From assembly GCF_014696925.1 (NCBI RefSeq), contig NZ_JACJQY010000004.1:1-64000 (forward strand): a stretch of 64,000 nucleotides of DNA. The letters run 5' to 3'. Position 1 is the stretch's first letter. Each line of letters begins with the position of its first letter. Positions 16,939 through 25,467 of this stretch are shown one piece after another. Both the position numbers and the translations under genes were made by a program. Origin of the DNA: Phormidium tenue FACHB-1050. Lineage in GTDB: Bacteria > Cyanobacteriota > Cyanobacteriia > Pseudanabaenales > Pseudanabaenaceae. The notes beneath the pieces were generated by a model. That model was not told the origin of the DNA and searched no databases. It was given only the letters and a program-made list of their open reading frames with translations.

Positions 16939-17283
16939 TTAAATCCAATCAAGATTGAGAGAAGGCATTAATCTTTGCAAGTTTTTTAAAGATTTCCCTT
17001 GCCAAGGTATGTTTTCCGATCCTTGTACAGTAATCTTAATAGTCTCTTTTTGGCGAACTTTGATCACAAACTTAGATAGAACATTAATGCCTGAACTATT
17101 TAAAAATTCTAATTGACAGAGATTTAGAGTGATCTTTTTAGGGTTTTGTCCAATTACATTTTCTAAAATTTGGACAATTGGGGCATATTCTTCCGTACCT
17201 GCTAGACGTAAAGATCCTTGACAATAGATAACTGTATCTACTTGTTCATACCAGACCCGATAATCATCTCCTTTAACTTCCAT
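16939..17283 (-). CDS. STAS-domain regulator (Slr1659-like)
   Basis: 114 residues from ATG at 17283 (MEVKGDDYRVWYEQVDTVI); the open frame continues 19 codons upstream but a GGAG site precedes this ATG. The STAS fold is indicated by VIYCQGSLRLAGTEEYAPIVQIL and LNLCQLEFLNSSGINVLSKFV, where the Ser of SSGI matches the phosphorylatable Ser of anti-anti-sigma proteins. Cyanobacteria commonly pair this family with the HATPase family found just upstream here. Together they resemble an anti-sigma-like phosphorylation switch. Confidence 0.75.
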   Translation of the reverse strand: MEVKGDDYRVWYEQVDTVIYCQGSLRLAGTEEYAPIVQILENVIGQNPKKITLNLCQLEFLNSSGINVLSKFVIKVRQKETIKITVQGSENIPWQGKSLKNLQRLMPSLNLDWI

Positions 17284-17380
17284 TCTTTGAAATTCTCCTA
17301 ATACAATCTTGATTAATTTGATTAATGCGTTTAGTAACACTAACTAGAAAAGACTCTAATAGTTTCTGTTGAATACGTTT

Positions 17381-17968
17381 CTAGAGAGGCAACTGTACCA
17401 TCGTGGTTACTATCGTAGCGGGATTATCACCAGAAATCTGTTCAAACTTCCATCCTAGGACAGCATCGTAGTCCATAATCATCGTCAAATAGCCAAGTCC
17501 CGAACTTTCAGACTCATCAATATCAACACTTTTTTCAACTTGGTTAATATACATTTCACCAACATCACCAGCGGTAAGGGTTTGTAGGTATGACTGAAAA
17601 TTGGCGATCGCATCTTGGTGAACACTATTTTTTGATATAAATATTAGTCGATCGCTGAACAAATGTACTTCCAAATTAATTGGTTGTCCTGCACATTTAT
17701 CACTATATTTCATTGCATTCTCCAGCAATTCATTAGCGACAAAACTAACTGCATGACGCACTTCAGTTTGTTTATTTAAAGCAGCACTAGTATCGCCTGG
17801 GAAAAAGTTTTTAACATAGTCTCCTAGGAAATCAGCCGAAAGCCCATTTGTCTTCCAACGTAGTTGGATAGGTAGAGAGGATGGAGAAAATCCCAGAACC
17901 AAAAATTCGCTTCTTTCCGAAAAATCTTCTGTAAATTCTCCAAAGACTTGCGCCATAGTTAACGCCAT
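17381..17968 (-). CDS. HATPase-domain regulator (Slr1658-like)
   Basis: 195 residues. A GHKL ATPase N-box is visible: EVRHAVSFVANELLENAMKYSD (about 67-88), with the Glu and Asn that bind Mg-ATP. The G-box area SESSGLGYLTMIMDYDA is less canonical. It could act as an anti-sigma-type kinase for the downstream STAS protein, from which it is 98 bases away on the same strand. Targets cannot be read from the sequence. Confidence 0.75.
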   Translation of the reverse strand: MALTMAQVFGEFTEDFSERSEFLVLGFSPSSLPIQLRWKTNGLSADFLGDYVKNFFPGDTSAALNKQTEVRHAVSFVANELLENAMKYSDKCAGQPINLEVHLFSDRLIFISKNSVHQDAIANFQSYLQTLTAGDVGEMYINQVEKSVDIDESESSGLGYLTMIMDYDAVLGWKFEQISGDNPATIVTTMVQLPL

Positions 17969-18115
17969 TTTTTAGTGTTTGTATTTATTGAGGATCTCTT
18001 AGGTAGGTTGCAATATTTTACAAAACCTTAACAAATCTATGATTTCTTTTACTACGTTTAGGGACATGATGCAAGCTGCTACTTTACACAAATCATGAGA
18101 GATTAATTACAAACT

Positions 18116-18162
18116 TAAACCCTTAAGGTTGCGCCCCACAGGGGTGCAACCTTAAGGGTTTA
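18116..18162. repeat. Inverted repeat upstream of a small ORF
   Basis: TAAACCCTTAAGGTTGC and complement with one G-T wobble before the CCCC/GGGG centre. It is placed 25 bases before the start of the next gene, so it would lie in its leader transcript. Confidence 0.8.
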
Positions 18163-18186
18163 GGTATTTATTCTGTGCAGGTACTT

Positions 18187-18408
18187 ATGTCTACTCAAAT
18201 TAACAATTCACAAAATCCCTACGATCGCGTTGCCTCAAACCAGTGGTTCATTTGTAAGCGTGATACTGGTGTTTGCGAAATTGTCAACAGCGATCGCAGT
18301 GATGAAATTTTAAATGCTGTAGAAACATGGGGCGCATTTGCCTCTCAAGGTGAAGCGATCGCCAAACGAGTCGGTCTAATTCGTGCTGGGAAGTGCAAAC
18401 CTCAATAG
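18187..18408 (+). CDS. Small conserved-looking protein, unknown function
   Basis: 73 residues from ATG at 18187 (MSTQINNSQNPYDRVASNQWF); an in-frame GTG at 18175 would add four residues but AGGT just upstream favours the ATG. The protein is soluble, has two cysteines (FICKRDTGVCEIV) and ends basic (GLIRAGKCKPQ). A hairpin overlaps the stop codon. I do not recognise the family. Confidence 0.6.
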   Translation: MSTQINNSQNPYDRVASNQWFICKRDTGVCEIVNSDRSDEILNAVETWGAFASQGEAIAKRVGLIRAGKCKPQ

Positions 18409-18447
18409 GACTGAAGTCATTGCGAAGCAACGACTTCAGTCCTATTG
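18403..18447 (+). terminator. Hairpin overlapping the stop codon
   Basis: CAATAGGACTGAAGTC.TTGC with its complement around GAA (one mismatch). It contains the TAG stop of the small gene and could end its transcript. Confidence 0.65.
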
Positions 18448-18488
18448 GCTTGAACTGGTATCAGTAACAAGTAGCCATGAGGCGCTAC

Positions 18489-18494
18489 TATAAT
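18489..18494 (+). promoter_or_regulatory. Possible -10 box for trpA
   Basis: A perfect TATAAT lies 33 bases before the trpA ATG. No convincing TTGACA is seen 17 bases upstream, so support is limited. Confidence 0.3.
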
Positions 18495-18526
18495 ACGGGA
18501 CTACATTTTGTGGGAATTTTTACGTC

Positions 18527-19321
18527 ATGATATCCGTTTCCGCTCGATTTGAAGAACTGCGAGCTAAAGGGCAACCTGCTCTTATTCCATTCATTACAGC
18601 TGGTGATCCTAGCTTAGAGACAACAGCAAAAGCTTTGCGGGTCTTGGATCAAAATGGTGCGGACATGATCGAGCTTGGTGTACCTTACTCTGACCCACTT
18701 GCCGATGGGCCCGTAATTCAAGCCGCAGCGACAAGAGCCTTACAGAATGGGACAACCCTAGAAAAAGTTTTAGATGTTGTCCGAGTCGTTGCGCCTGAAC
18801 TGAGATCGCCAATTATTTTATTTACCTACTACAACCCAATTTTGAATCTGGGTATAGAAAATTTTTTACAAACAATTTATGAAGCTGGTGTTCGCGGTTT
18901 GGTAGTACCCGACTTACCTCTTGAAGAATCCCATGTTTTGTTAGAACCCGCTCAAAAAGCAGGTATTGAAGTAATTTTATTAGTAGCGCCCACTAGCCCT
19001 CCCGATCGCGTAGCGGCGATCGCCGCAAAGTCTCAGGGCTTTATCTATGTGGTCAGTGCTACGGGTGTTACGGGTGTGCGTACTGAAGTTGCTAAGGGTG
19101 TCAAGACAATGATTGAGCAACTGAGAGTAATCACAGACAAACCGATCGCTGTTGGGTTTGGCATCTCGCAACCTGAACATGCCAAACAAGTGATCGATTG
19201 GAATGCCGATGGGGCGATCGTCGGTAGTGCGATGGTGCGGAAACTTGCTGAGCCTGATGGTGGCTTACATGCGATCGCGGAACTTTGTAAAACTCTCAAG
19301 CAATCTATTAGTAGAGATTAG
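18527..19321 (+). CDS. trpA: Tryptophan synthase alpha subunit
   Basis: 264 residues. Catalytic Glu49 lies in [16 protein letters not shown], with Asp60 in the same block; the phosphate-binding loops [10 protein letters not shown] and AVGFGIS are intact. It splits indole-3-glycerol phosphate into indole and glyceraldehyde-3-phosphate and feeds indole to TrpB. trpB is not adjacent, which is usual for cyanobacteria, where trp genes are scattered. Confidence 0.96.
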   Translation: MISVSARFEELRAKGQPALIPFITAGDPSLETTAKALRVLDQNGADMIELGVPYSDPLADGPVIQAAATRALQNGTTLEKVLDVVRVVAPELRSPIILFTYYNPILNLGIENFLQTIYEAGVRGLVVPDLPLEESHVLLEPAQKAGIEVILLVAPTSPPDRVAAIAAKSQGFIYVVSATGVTGVRTEVAKGVKTMIEQLRVITDKPIAVGFGISQPEHAKQVIDWNADGAIVGSAMVRKLAEPDGGLHAIAELCKTLKQSISRD

Positions 19322-19384
19322 AGATTAGCGATTAATTTTTTGTGGCGCGGCTTCGCCGCGCCACAAAAAATTAATCGCTAATCT
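19322..19384 (+). terminator. 30-bp perfect inverted repeat after trpA
   Basis: Arms 19322-19351 and 19355-19384, loop TTC. It starts on the base after the trpA stop codon and includes a T run; it is one of the longest perfect stems here. Confidence 0.85.
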
Positions 19385-19420
19385 TGGGCTTAAAGATTAG
19401 GAAGTAGGTATTTAAGGCTT

Positions 19421-20605
19421 ATGAATATTTTGATTGGTGTGGGTATTGCGATCGCGGTTTTGGGTGGTCTAGTTGCGTTGTTGTGGTTATTGTTTGAGTG
19501 GCAATACACCACCCGTCAAGGCAACTTACTAGAGTTTGATAGTGGAATTTGGCAGTTTTTAACCTACGAGCCTGATCACTATCGTTTGGAATTGCTCCTA
19601 ACAGCCACAAACAAAACTCGTAATCTAGATGTATTCCTAGTCGAAGTAGATCCTGTAATCTCGATATTATCTAGTAACAGCCTTGATGGGATCAATAGCC
19701 AAGTGCAGTTGCGATCGCGCCATCCTAATGTCACCAGTCGAAATGACAACTATTGGGAGTCCTATATTGTTACCCCTAATCACAGTACAGGGATTGAAAT
19801 TCAGATTGACCTGAGTGGCAAAAACTTAGAAGAACTAAAAACTGTATGGGTACGAGTTCATTACACAATTTACGGGCCAGCAGGACGCGAAGAAAAAGTC
19901 AAGCATTGCATTATCCCATTACAGTTTCCTGATGCCAATCAAAGGGAACGTTGGCGACCCACACCCGACGCAGATGTGTTGCCCATCCGCACTCACATTT
20001 TATCGGCGGGAGATAATCCTGTAGAGGTAATGCAGCGCTATGTGATGAGTCATGCTCAAGCGGGTGATATTGTGACGATCGCCGAAACTCCAATTGCAAT
20101 TATGCAAGGCAATTTCTATCATCCCAGTGACATTAAGCCCAAATGGTTAGCGAAACGTCTTTGCTATTACTTTAAAAGTACATCTAGCCTAGCTACTGCC
20201 TGTGGTTTACAGTCATTGATTAATGAGTCAGGGGCTTGGCGAGTGGCTTTTGCCTTTATTGTCGGTGCTTTAGCCAAAGCATTTCTGCGTGTGCCTGGGG
20301 TGTTTTATATGCTGGCTGGCGATCAGGCGCGACTGATTGATGATGTAACAGGAACTTTACCGCCCTATGATCAATTTATCGTTTTAGGTCCTAAAGATCC
20401 TCAAGCAGTGGTTGATGAGATTAAAGCAGGCACAGGACTAGAAGCAGCGATCGTCGATGTCAATGATTTACGACGTGTCAAAGTACTAGCAGCCACATCA
20501 GGGGCATCCGAAAAACTTCTCAACCAAGCACTATTAATGAATCCTGCGGGGAATGCTGCGGAACAGACTCCAATAGTTTTGATTCGCCCCAATGGGGGGT
20601 CATAA
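19421..20605 (+). CDS. Membrane-anchored protein with CofE-like C-terminal domain
   Basis: 394 residues. One N-terminal membrane segment (3-26) is followed by a beta-rich region (about 35-185). From about 190 the sequence recalls the coenzyme F420:L-glutamate ligase (CofE) fold: GDIVTIAETPIAIMQGN, later DQARLIDDVTGTLPPYD, then FIVLGPKDPQAVVDEIKAGTGLEAAIVDVNDL. Cyanobacteria are not known as F420 producers, so the substrate is probably different, or this is a fold relative only. The gene is flanked by hairpins on both sides. Assignment of the domain is from pattern memory. Confidence 0.5.
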   Translation: MNILIGVGIAIAVLGGLVALLWLLFEWQYTTRQGNLLEFDSGIWQFLTYEPDHYRLELLLTATNKTRNLDVFLVEVDPVISILSSNSLDGINSQVQLRSRHPNVTSRNDNYWESYIVTPNHSTGIEIQIDLSGKNLEELKTVWVRVHYTIYGPAGREEKVKHCIIPLQFPDANQRERWRPTPDADVLPIRTHILSAGDNPVEVMQRYVMSHAQAGDIVTIAETPIAIMQGNFYHPSDIKPKWLAKRLCYYFKSTSSLATACGLQSLINESGAWRVAFAFIVGALAKAFLRVPGVFYMLAGDQARLIDDVTGTLPPYDQFIVLGPKDPQAVVDEIKAGTGLEAAIVDVNDLRRVKVLAATSGASEKLLNQALLMNPAGNAAEQTPIVLIRPNGGS

Positions 20606-20646
20606 AAAACAGAGGGGCGGGGCAAAGCCCCGTCCCTCTGTTTTTT
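20604..20646 (+). terminator. Hairpin at the end of the CofE-like gene
   Basis: AAAAAACAGAGGG.CGGGGC with complement, one G-T wobble, loop AAA, followed by six Ts. It overlaps the stop codon and is a strong terminator candidate. Confidence 0.85.
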
Positions 20647-20671
20647 ACAGAAATTTGCCCTCAAATCAGAA

Positions 20672-20724
20672 CCAAGAAAAATTTTGAAAGTGTTGCTTTG
20701 CAACACTTTCAAAATTTTTCTTGG
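20672..20724. repeat. 25-bp perfect inverted repeat
   Basis: Arms 20672-20696 and 20700-20724, loop TTT. The arm CCAAGAAAAA.TTTGAAAG is almost the same as the hairpin at 37652-37714. Confidence 0.9.
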
Positions 20725-20734
20725 GGTTCGTATA

Positions 20735-20836
20735 ATACCAATTCACAAAAGTGTGGCAGCACTTTTGTGAATTGAAAACCAAACCCAGTAAGGGTTAAAA
20801 AAAACAAAATGGCGTAGCCATTTTGTTTTTTGGTAT
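20735..20836. mobile_element. MITE-like family 2 copy
   Basis: Ends ATACCAATTCAC and, reverse-complemented, ATACCAAAAAACAAAATGG. Internal CCCAGTAAGGG. It carries two small hairpins, one near each end, and no ORF. It sits between the CofE-like gene and the convergent TpsB gene. Confidence 0.8.
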
Positions 20837-20843
20837 AACATGC

Positions 20844-22487
20844 CTAGAACTGATAACTCAGACTAAAATAAAAGGCAGATTCTTGTAAATTTGTACCGCG
20901 ATCGCTAAGGTTCACAAAGGGAATAGCGTAATCTAGGCGTATAATTAACTTCTCTAAAGGCGTAAATAGTAAACCTATTCCACCACCCGCCAGAAAGTTT
21001 TGTCTGGGTAATGTGTTGGGATTATTGGCATGATTCCAGATTGCGCCAGCATCTAGAAAGGGAATCACCTGCAACAGAGCCGCATTCTTTTCATTGCGAA
21101 GTGCTACAAATCGATTTTCTAAGGAGAAGCGAAACCCATTATCGCCAGTACGAGCATTTTGGCGAAACCCTCGCAAAGACTGACCGCCACCAATGGTGAA
21201 TTGTTGTGAAGATAACAAGGGATCAGCAGATAATTGCAAATCTAAAGCACCGATTAATAATGAATCAGTTCCCAAAGATTGCACACGCTGAATCTGTCCT
21301 AGCCAACTTAGAAAAGAACCGCTAGGGGTCGTCACACTGGTAGAACCAAATAAACCTGTTCCTAAACTGAACTGCGATCGCAAAGACCAAGCCCCAAATA
21401 AATCGCGTAATGTATAGTCTTGCCCAAACTTGATTACACTAGTGCGGGTTGTGCCATCGGCTTCTGGTCCAATCCCAAAGGGTGTAGCAAGATCGTTAAA
21501 GGCAAATGTCTGTCCTTTCTGATAGCTATAGCCAAGGGATAGAGCGAATTCTTCTACACTGGTTCTAACCAACGGCTGCCGAAAATTTAGATCAAATAAA
21601 TTGTTGTTTCCACGGATATTCAATATATCAAAAGGAGACTGCGTAATTCGATAGTTGCTAGGAGAATAGCGTAATGACAAAGTTCCATTCATCGGATTGA
21701 GTGGAATACTATAGGAAAGATCATATTGGTTAGATCCTCCCGTTGTGGTTCCATAATAGGAAGCTGTGAATGTATCACCATTACCAGAGAGATTCCGAAA
21801 GAATAAGCCTCCACCGTAACGCTCTGAACCGACTGCGGGAGGTGAGAAGTTGTCGATACTAGCAAATCCACCAAACTGATTCGCTTCTTTCACCGTAACG
21901 ACGAGAATACTGCTATCAGCTTGACCTCCTGATTTTAAGCTTGCTTCAACATCACTAAATATGGGGTCTGCACGCAACAATCGCAGTTGATCTTCAAGTT
22001 TAGCGGTGTTGAGAGGCGTGCCAGTTCCTAACTCTACTCGCGATCGCACGTAGTCAGGGTTCGTATGAGTTAAGCCTACAATTTCAATTTTTTCGACTCG
22101 CCCTTCGATGACTTGAATTGTGACTATGCCATCAACTACTTTCTGAGGATCGACTACTGCTTGAGAAGTAATGTAGCCGCGATCGGCATAGATTTTAGTA
22201 ATTGATTGGGCAGCCTGTTGGATTTGTTCGGGAGTTACTTGTTGACCTTCTAGGCTCTTAGAGATTGTCGCTAGCTCCGCACTAGTTAAGATCGTACTAC
22301 CAATAACTTCAACTTTTTTAACAGCGATCGCTTGAGCAATTGGAGAAGAAGCTATGGGCGTTGGTGTAGTTAGAGAACTGCTCGAATTAATCGTTTCTGC
22401 TGCTACCGTTTCTACCAAGCTAAGCAGGATACAGCCAAAAATCAAGAAATGCGATCGATAATGACTAATTAGTTTGAAGAAGCTCAT
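20844..22487 (-). CDS. Two-partner secretion outer-membrane transporter (TpsB, ShlB/FhaC family)
   Basis: 547 residues. A signal sequence ends near 30. Two POTRA-like domains follow (about 55-120, IAVKKVEVIGSTILTSAEL; and about 125-200, GRVEKIEIVGLTH), then a 16-strand-type barrel to the C-terminal Phe (YFSLSYQF). The conserved loop-6 motif is LRGF in GGGQSLRGFRQNA. It would export the TpsA partner encoded divergently at 22873. The pair shares a 385-base AT-rich promoter region. Confidence 0.9.
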   Translation of the reverse strand: MSFFKLISHYRSHFLIFGCILLSLVETVAAETINSSSSLTTPTPIASSPIAQAIAVKKVEVIGSTILTSAELATISKSLEGQQVTPEQIQQAAQSITKIYADRGYITSQAVVDPQKVVDGIVTIQVIEGRVEKIEIVGLTHTNPDYVRSRVELGTGTPLNTAKLEDQLRLLRADPIFSDVEASLKSGGQADSSILVVTVKEANQFGGFASIDNFSPPAVGSERYGGGLFFRNLSGNGDTFTASYYGTTTGGSNQYDLSYSIPLNPMNGTLSLRYSPSNYRITQSPFDILNIRGNNNLFDLNFRQPLVRTSVEEFALSLGYSYQKGQTFAFNDLATPFGIGPEADGTTRTSVIKFGQDYTLRDLFGAWSLRSQFSLGTGLFGSTSVTTPSGSFLSWLGQIQRVQSLGTDSLLIGALDLQLSADPLLSSQQFTIGGGQSLRGFRQNARTGDNGFRFSLENRFVALRNEKNAALLQVIPFLDAGAIWNHANNPNTLPRQNFLAGGGIGLLFTPLEKLIIRLDYAIPFVNLSDRGTNLQESAFYFSLSYQF

Positions 22488-22872
22488 GATACTAATATCA
22501 ATTTTGGTTAGCGATAGTTCAACAAAGAATAACTTGAGATCGTAAGTTTAAGACAGATTTTTTTTTGGATCTCATATTCAATATACAAAAATTAATATTG
22601 TTTGACATATTGTATAGCAATCCCAAATCATTTATTAAGAATGGCAAAAAGCCTAATTGTTATAAACTTTAGCTTCTCGCGATCCATTTAGAATTGATAT
22701 CTCAGATATTTAAATGTTATAAGAGTTCTTTAACGATCTCTAGGAATCAAAGGTTTAAGATATTAGAGATTTAGTGCAAACATCCTCTAAATTAAAGTAG
22801 TCAATTAAAGTAATAAAGAGCAGTTGAAAGTAATCAATATTTGTTCCTAACTCATAACAAAGGAGAATCAAA
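22488..22872. promoter_or_regulatory. AT-rich divergent promoter region for the TpsB/TpsA pair
   Basis: 385 bases, very AT-rich, with no HIP1 octamer and no hairpin-family repeat, unlike most gaps of this size. The TpsA gene has AGGAG at 22861. Both promoters presumably lie here; no confident -35/-10 pair could be placed by eye. Confidence 0.45.
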
Positions 22873-25407
22873 ATGTCTGCAATTGTCAAGAGTAATTTCG
22901 CGCAAATTGGACGAGTAGCGATCGCACTACTACTGATGCAACCCTTTGTTATGAGTAGTGAAGCGTTTGCTCAGTCAATTGTGCCAACTCAAGGAGTCGG
23001 GAATCTAGGCACACAAGTCTCTCCCGATGCGAATAATGCCCAGCAATTAAACATCACAGGCGGAACACAAGCTGCTGCCAATCTTTATCATAGCTTCCAG
23101 CAATTTGGCTTAACTCAAGGAGAAATTGCCAACTTTATGTCCAACCCCAGCATTCAGAATATTTTGGCGCGGGTGTCGGGTGGAAATGCTTCAGTGATTA
23201 ATGGACTAATTCAGGTTACGGGTGGGAATTCTAATCTCTATTTATTAAATCCTGCGGGAATTATTTTTGGCGCAAATTCTAGTTTGAATGTTCCTGCGGC
23301 ATTCACAGCAACTACAGCTAATGGAATTCAAGTGGGAAATGGTTGGTTTGGTGTGAATACAGGAATTGATGATGTCAAAAAGTTAACTGGCATTCCTCAA
23401 GCTTTTGGTTTCGCTAGTTCTACTTCAATTGTTGCTAGTGAGCAACCAGTCGCCGCGATCGCGAATGCGGGTAATCTCACGGCGAAAGAAGGGCAGAGTA
23501 TTACGCTCGTTGGCGGGTTGGTAATTAATACAGGTACGATTTCCACAGAATCAGGCAAAATCACGATCGCCGCCGTACCTGATGGGAAGTATGTCAAAAT
23601 TACACCCGAAGGAAGTCTGCTAAGTTTACAATTACCGATCGCCGATCAAAATCAATTAGCGCAGTCAAATGTTCAGGCAAAGGATTTACCGAATTTGCTG
23701 ACTGGCTCGGCAAGTCTTCGGAATATAACGGGTTTGAATGTGGACAGTTCAGGTAATGTACTTGTATCTGGGACAGTAATTCCCAAGACTGCGGGAACAG
23801 CGATCGCATCAGGTAATCTCGATGTCTCTAGTAATACGAACAAAGGCGGAGAGATTAATGTTTTAGGCGATCGCGTTGGTCTAGTTTCCGCAAATCTCAA
23901 TGCTTCTGGTGCGATCGGTGGTGGCACTGTTCTCATCGGCGGTGATTATTTAGGTGAAGGGACAGTTCCAAATTCCCAAATCACCTTCGTTGACCAAGCA
24001 TCAATAATTAAAGCCGATGCATTGCGTTCGGGAAATGGCGGTAAAGTGATTGTCTGGGCAGACAATAAAACTAGTTTTAGTGGCAAAATATTAGCGCGTG
24101 GTGGTATAGATAGCGGCAATGGGGGATTCATTGAGACTTCTGGGAAAAACTATCTCAACGTTCAAAATGCATCAGTTGATGCTTCTGCTATTAATGGTAA
24201 TGCAGGTAACTGGTTGCTCGATCCGTTTAACATCATTGTAGCAAATGGAGGTTTAGCAACATTGTTAGAAGTATCTAATGGAGCAGATATTACTAATACT
24301 TTTACGATCGATCCTGCAACAATTGCAAATGCATTAGCCAATGTGACGCTTGTCGCATCGAACAATGTTACCTTTAATGACGATGTTTTCTTCAATAATA
24401 ATGGTGTCGGATTGACAGTTACGGCGGGAAATACCTTAACTGTTTCTTCGGGAGTGAGTGTTAGCACAAATAATGGTGCGATTAGTTTTACGGCAGGAAA
24501 CATGAACATTGCTGGTAGACTTAACAATAATGGTGGTGACCCGTTAGTTAGCCTGAATGCTACAGGCAATATTGCGATCGCTTCGCAGGGAAATAATTTT
24601 TTTGTTCTTGCTATAGAAGCAAGCAACGTTTCCATCACCAGTACAAATGGAAATATTTCCACTGGTTCTATTAAATCAATTTCCGCCACTGGTTCTAATG
24701 TATCGTTGACAGCTAATAACGGGGAAATTTTACTTGATGGCTTCATTCAAGCTGGTACGGCTAACGGCGCGACTAATGACGGCAAGATTACAATTACCGC
24801 TCAAAGATTTACAGCTATCAATCCTTTAACTTCCAATGCGAATTTCGTTAATGTTGGAGATGCAACAGGCTTTGTTAATAACGGTCAGCAGAACCCTACT
24901 AGTTTGATTGCCTATGCAGCTTTTACAAATGATCCTGCTGGAGTATTTACAGGAGTACCAGCCCGCAGTGTTCAACTTCAGTTACCAGGTGATACTGCTC
25001 CGCGCACGATCGCTGGAAGTGGCATACCAATTATTTCCATAAACATCCTCAAAGATACCACTTTTTCTGTTTACCCAAGGGCGATCCTATCTGGCACAAG
25101 TGGTACTAATGGAGCTATCTCCCAAGGTGTTTCGTCTATTCCCCCAAACGTCTTAGTTCTTCTATCTGATCAATCTTTTAGCTCTAATAGTAATGTGGTT
25201 GCTAATGCATTGAATGGAGGATTAAATGGAGAAGCGATCGCTACTGCTCGCACGGCTGACTTACAAGCAAATGCTGGTGATGTACAGGAATGTGAACCCA
25301 CAGGTACAAAGAAACCACTGTTAACAATTACCGCCTCATTGCCATCAGTGCCAACTCGCGCCGCCCAAAGTTCTACCGCCTCTAAACTCCCGCCTTGCAA
25401 AGAATAA
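22873..25407 (+). CDS. TpsA exoprotein with filamentous-hemagglutinin N-terminal domain
   Basis: 844 residues. A signal peptide runs to about residue 34 (cleavage near SEAFAQS). The TPS secretion domain is at about 40-180, with VSGGNASVINGLIQVTGGNSNLYLLNPAGIIFG (an NPxG motif) typical of hemagglutinin N-termini. The rest is Asn/Gly/Thr/Val-rich, as in a right-handed beta helix. The short C-terminal part contains two Cys (about 816 and 842) that could form a disulfide. It is likely secreted to the surface by the adjacent TpsB. It is small compared with classic FHA proteins; its role (adhesin or other) is unknown. Confidence 0.85.
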   Translation: MSAIVKSNFAQIGRVAIALLLMQPFVMSSEAFAQSIVPTQGVGNLGTQVSPDANNAQQLNITGGTQAAANLYHSFQQFGLTQGEIANFMSNPSIQNILARVSGGNASVINGLIQVTGGNSNLYLLNPAGIIFGANSSLNVPAAFTATTANGIQVGNGWFGVNTGIDDVKKLTGIPQAFGFASSTSIVASEQPVAAIANAGNLTAKEGQSITLVGGLVINTGTISTESGKITIAAVPDGKYVKITPEGSLLSLQLPIADQNQLAQSNVQAKDLPNLLTGSASLRNITGLNVDSSGNVLVSGTVIPKTAGTAIASGNLDVSSNTNKGGEINVLGDRVGLVSANLNASGAIGGGTVLIGGDYLGEGTVPNSQITFVDQASIIKADALRSGNGGKVIVWADNKTSFSGKILARGGIDSGNGGFIETSGKNYLNVQNASVDASAINGNAGNWLLDPFNIIVANGGLATLLEVSNGADITNTFTIDPATIANALANVTLVASNNVTFNDDVFFNNNGVGLTVTAGNTLTVSSGVSVSTNNGAISFTAGNMNIAGRLNNNGGDPLVSLNATGNIAIASQGNNFFVLAIEASNVSITSTNGNISTGSIKSISATGSNVSLTANNGEILLDGFIQAGTANGATNDGKITITAQRFTAINPLTSNANFVNVGDATGFVNNGQQNPTSLIAYAAFTNDPAGVFTGVPARSVQLQLPGDTAPRTIAGSGIPIISINILKDTTFSVYPRAILSGTSGTNGAISQGVSSIPPNVLVLLSDQSFSSNSNVVANALNGGLNGEAIATARTADLQANAGDVQECEPTGTKKPLLTITASLPSVPTRAAQSSTASKLPPCKE

Positions 25408-25410
25408 ACC

Positions 25411-25451
25411 GTTTGTAAGATTACGTCCCAAAGGGACGTAATCTTACAAAC
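25411..25451 (+). terminator. Hairpin between TpsA and CHAT genes
   Basis: GTTTGTAAGATTACGTCCC and complement (19 bp), loop AAA, four bases after the TpsA stop. It might attenuate rather than stop transcription into the CHAT gene, which starts at 25468. Confidence 0.75.
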
Positions 25452-25467
25452 TAGTTAGGATTGCTAT

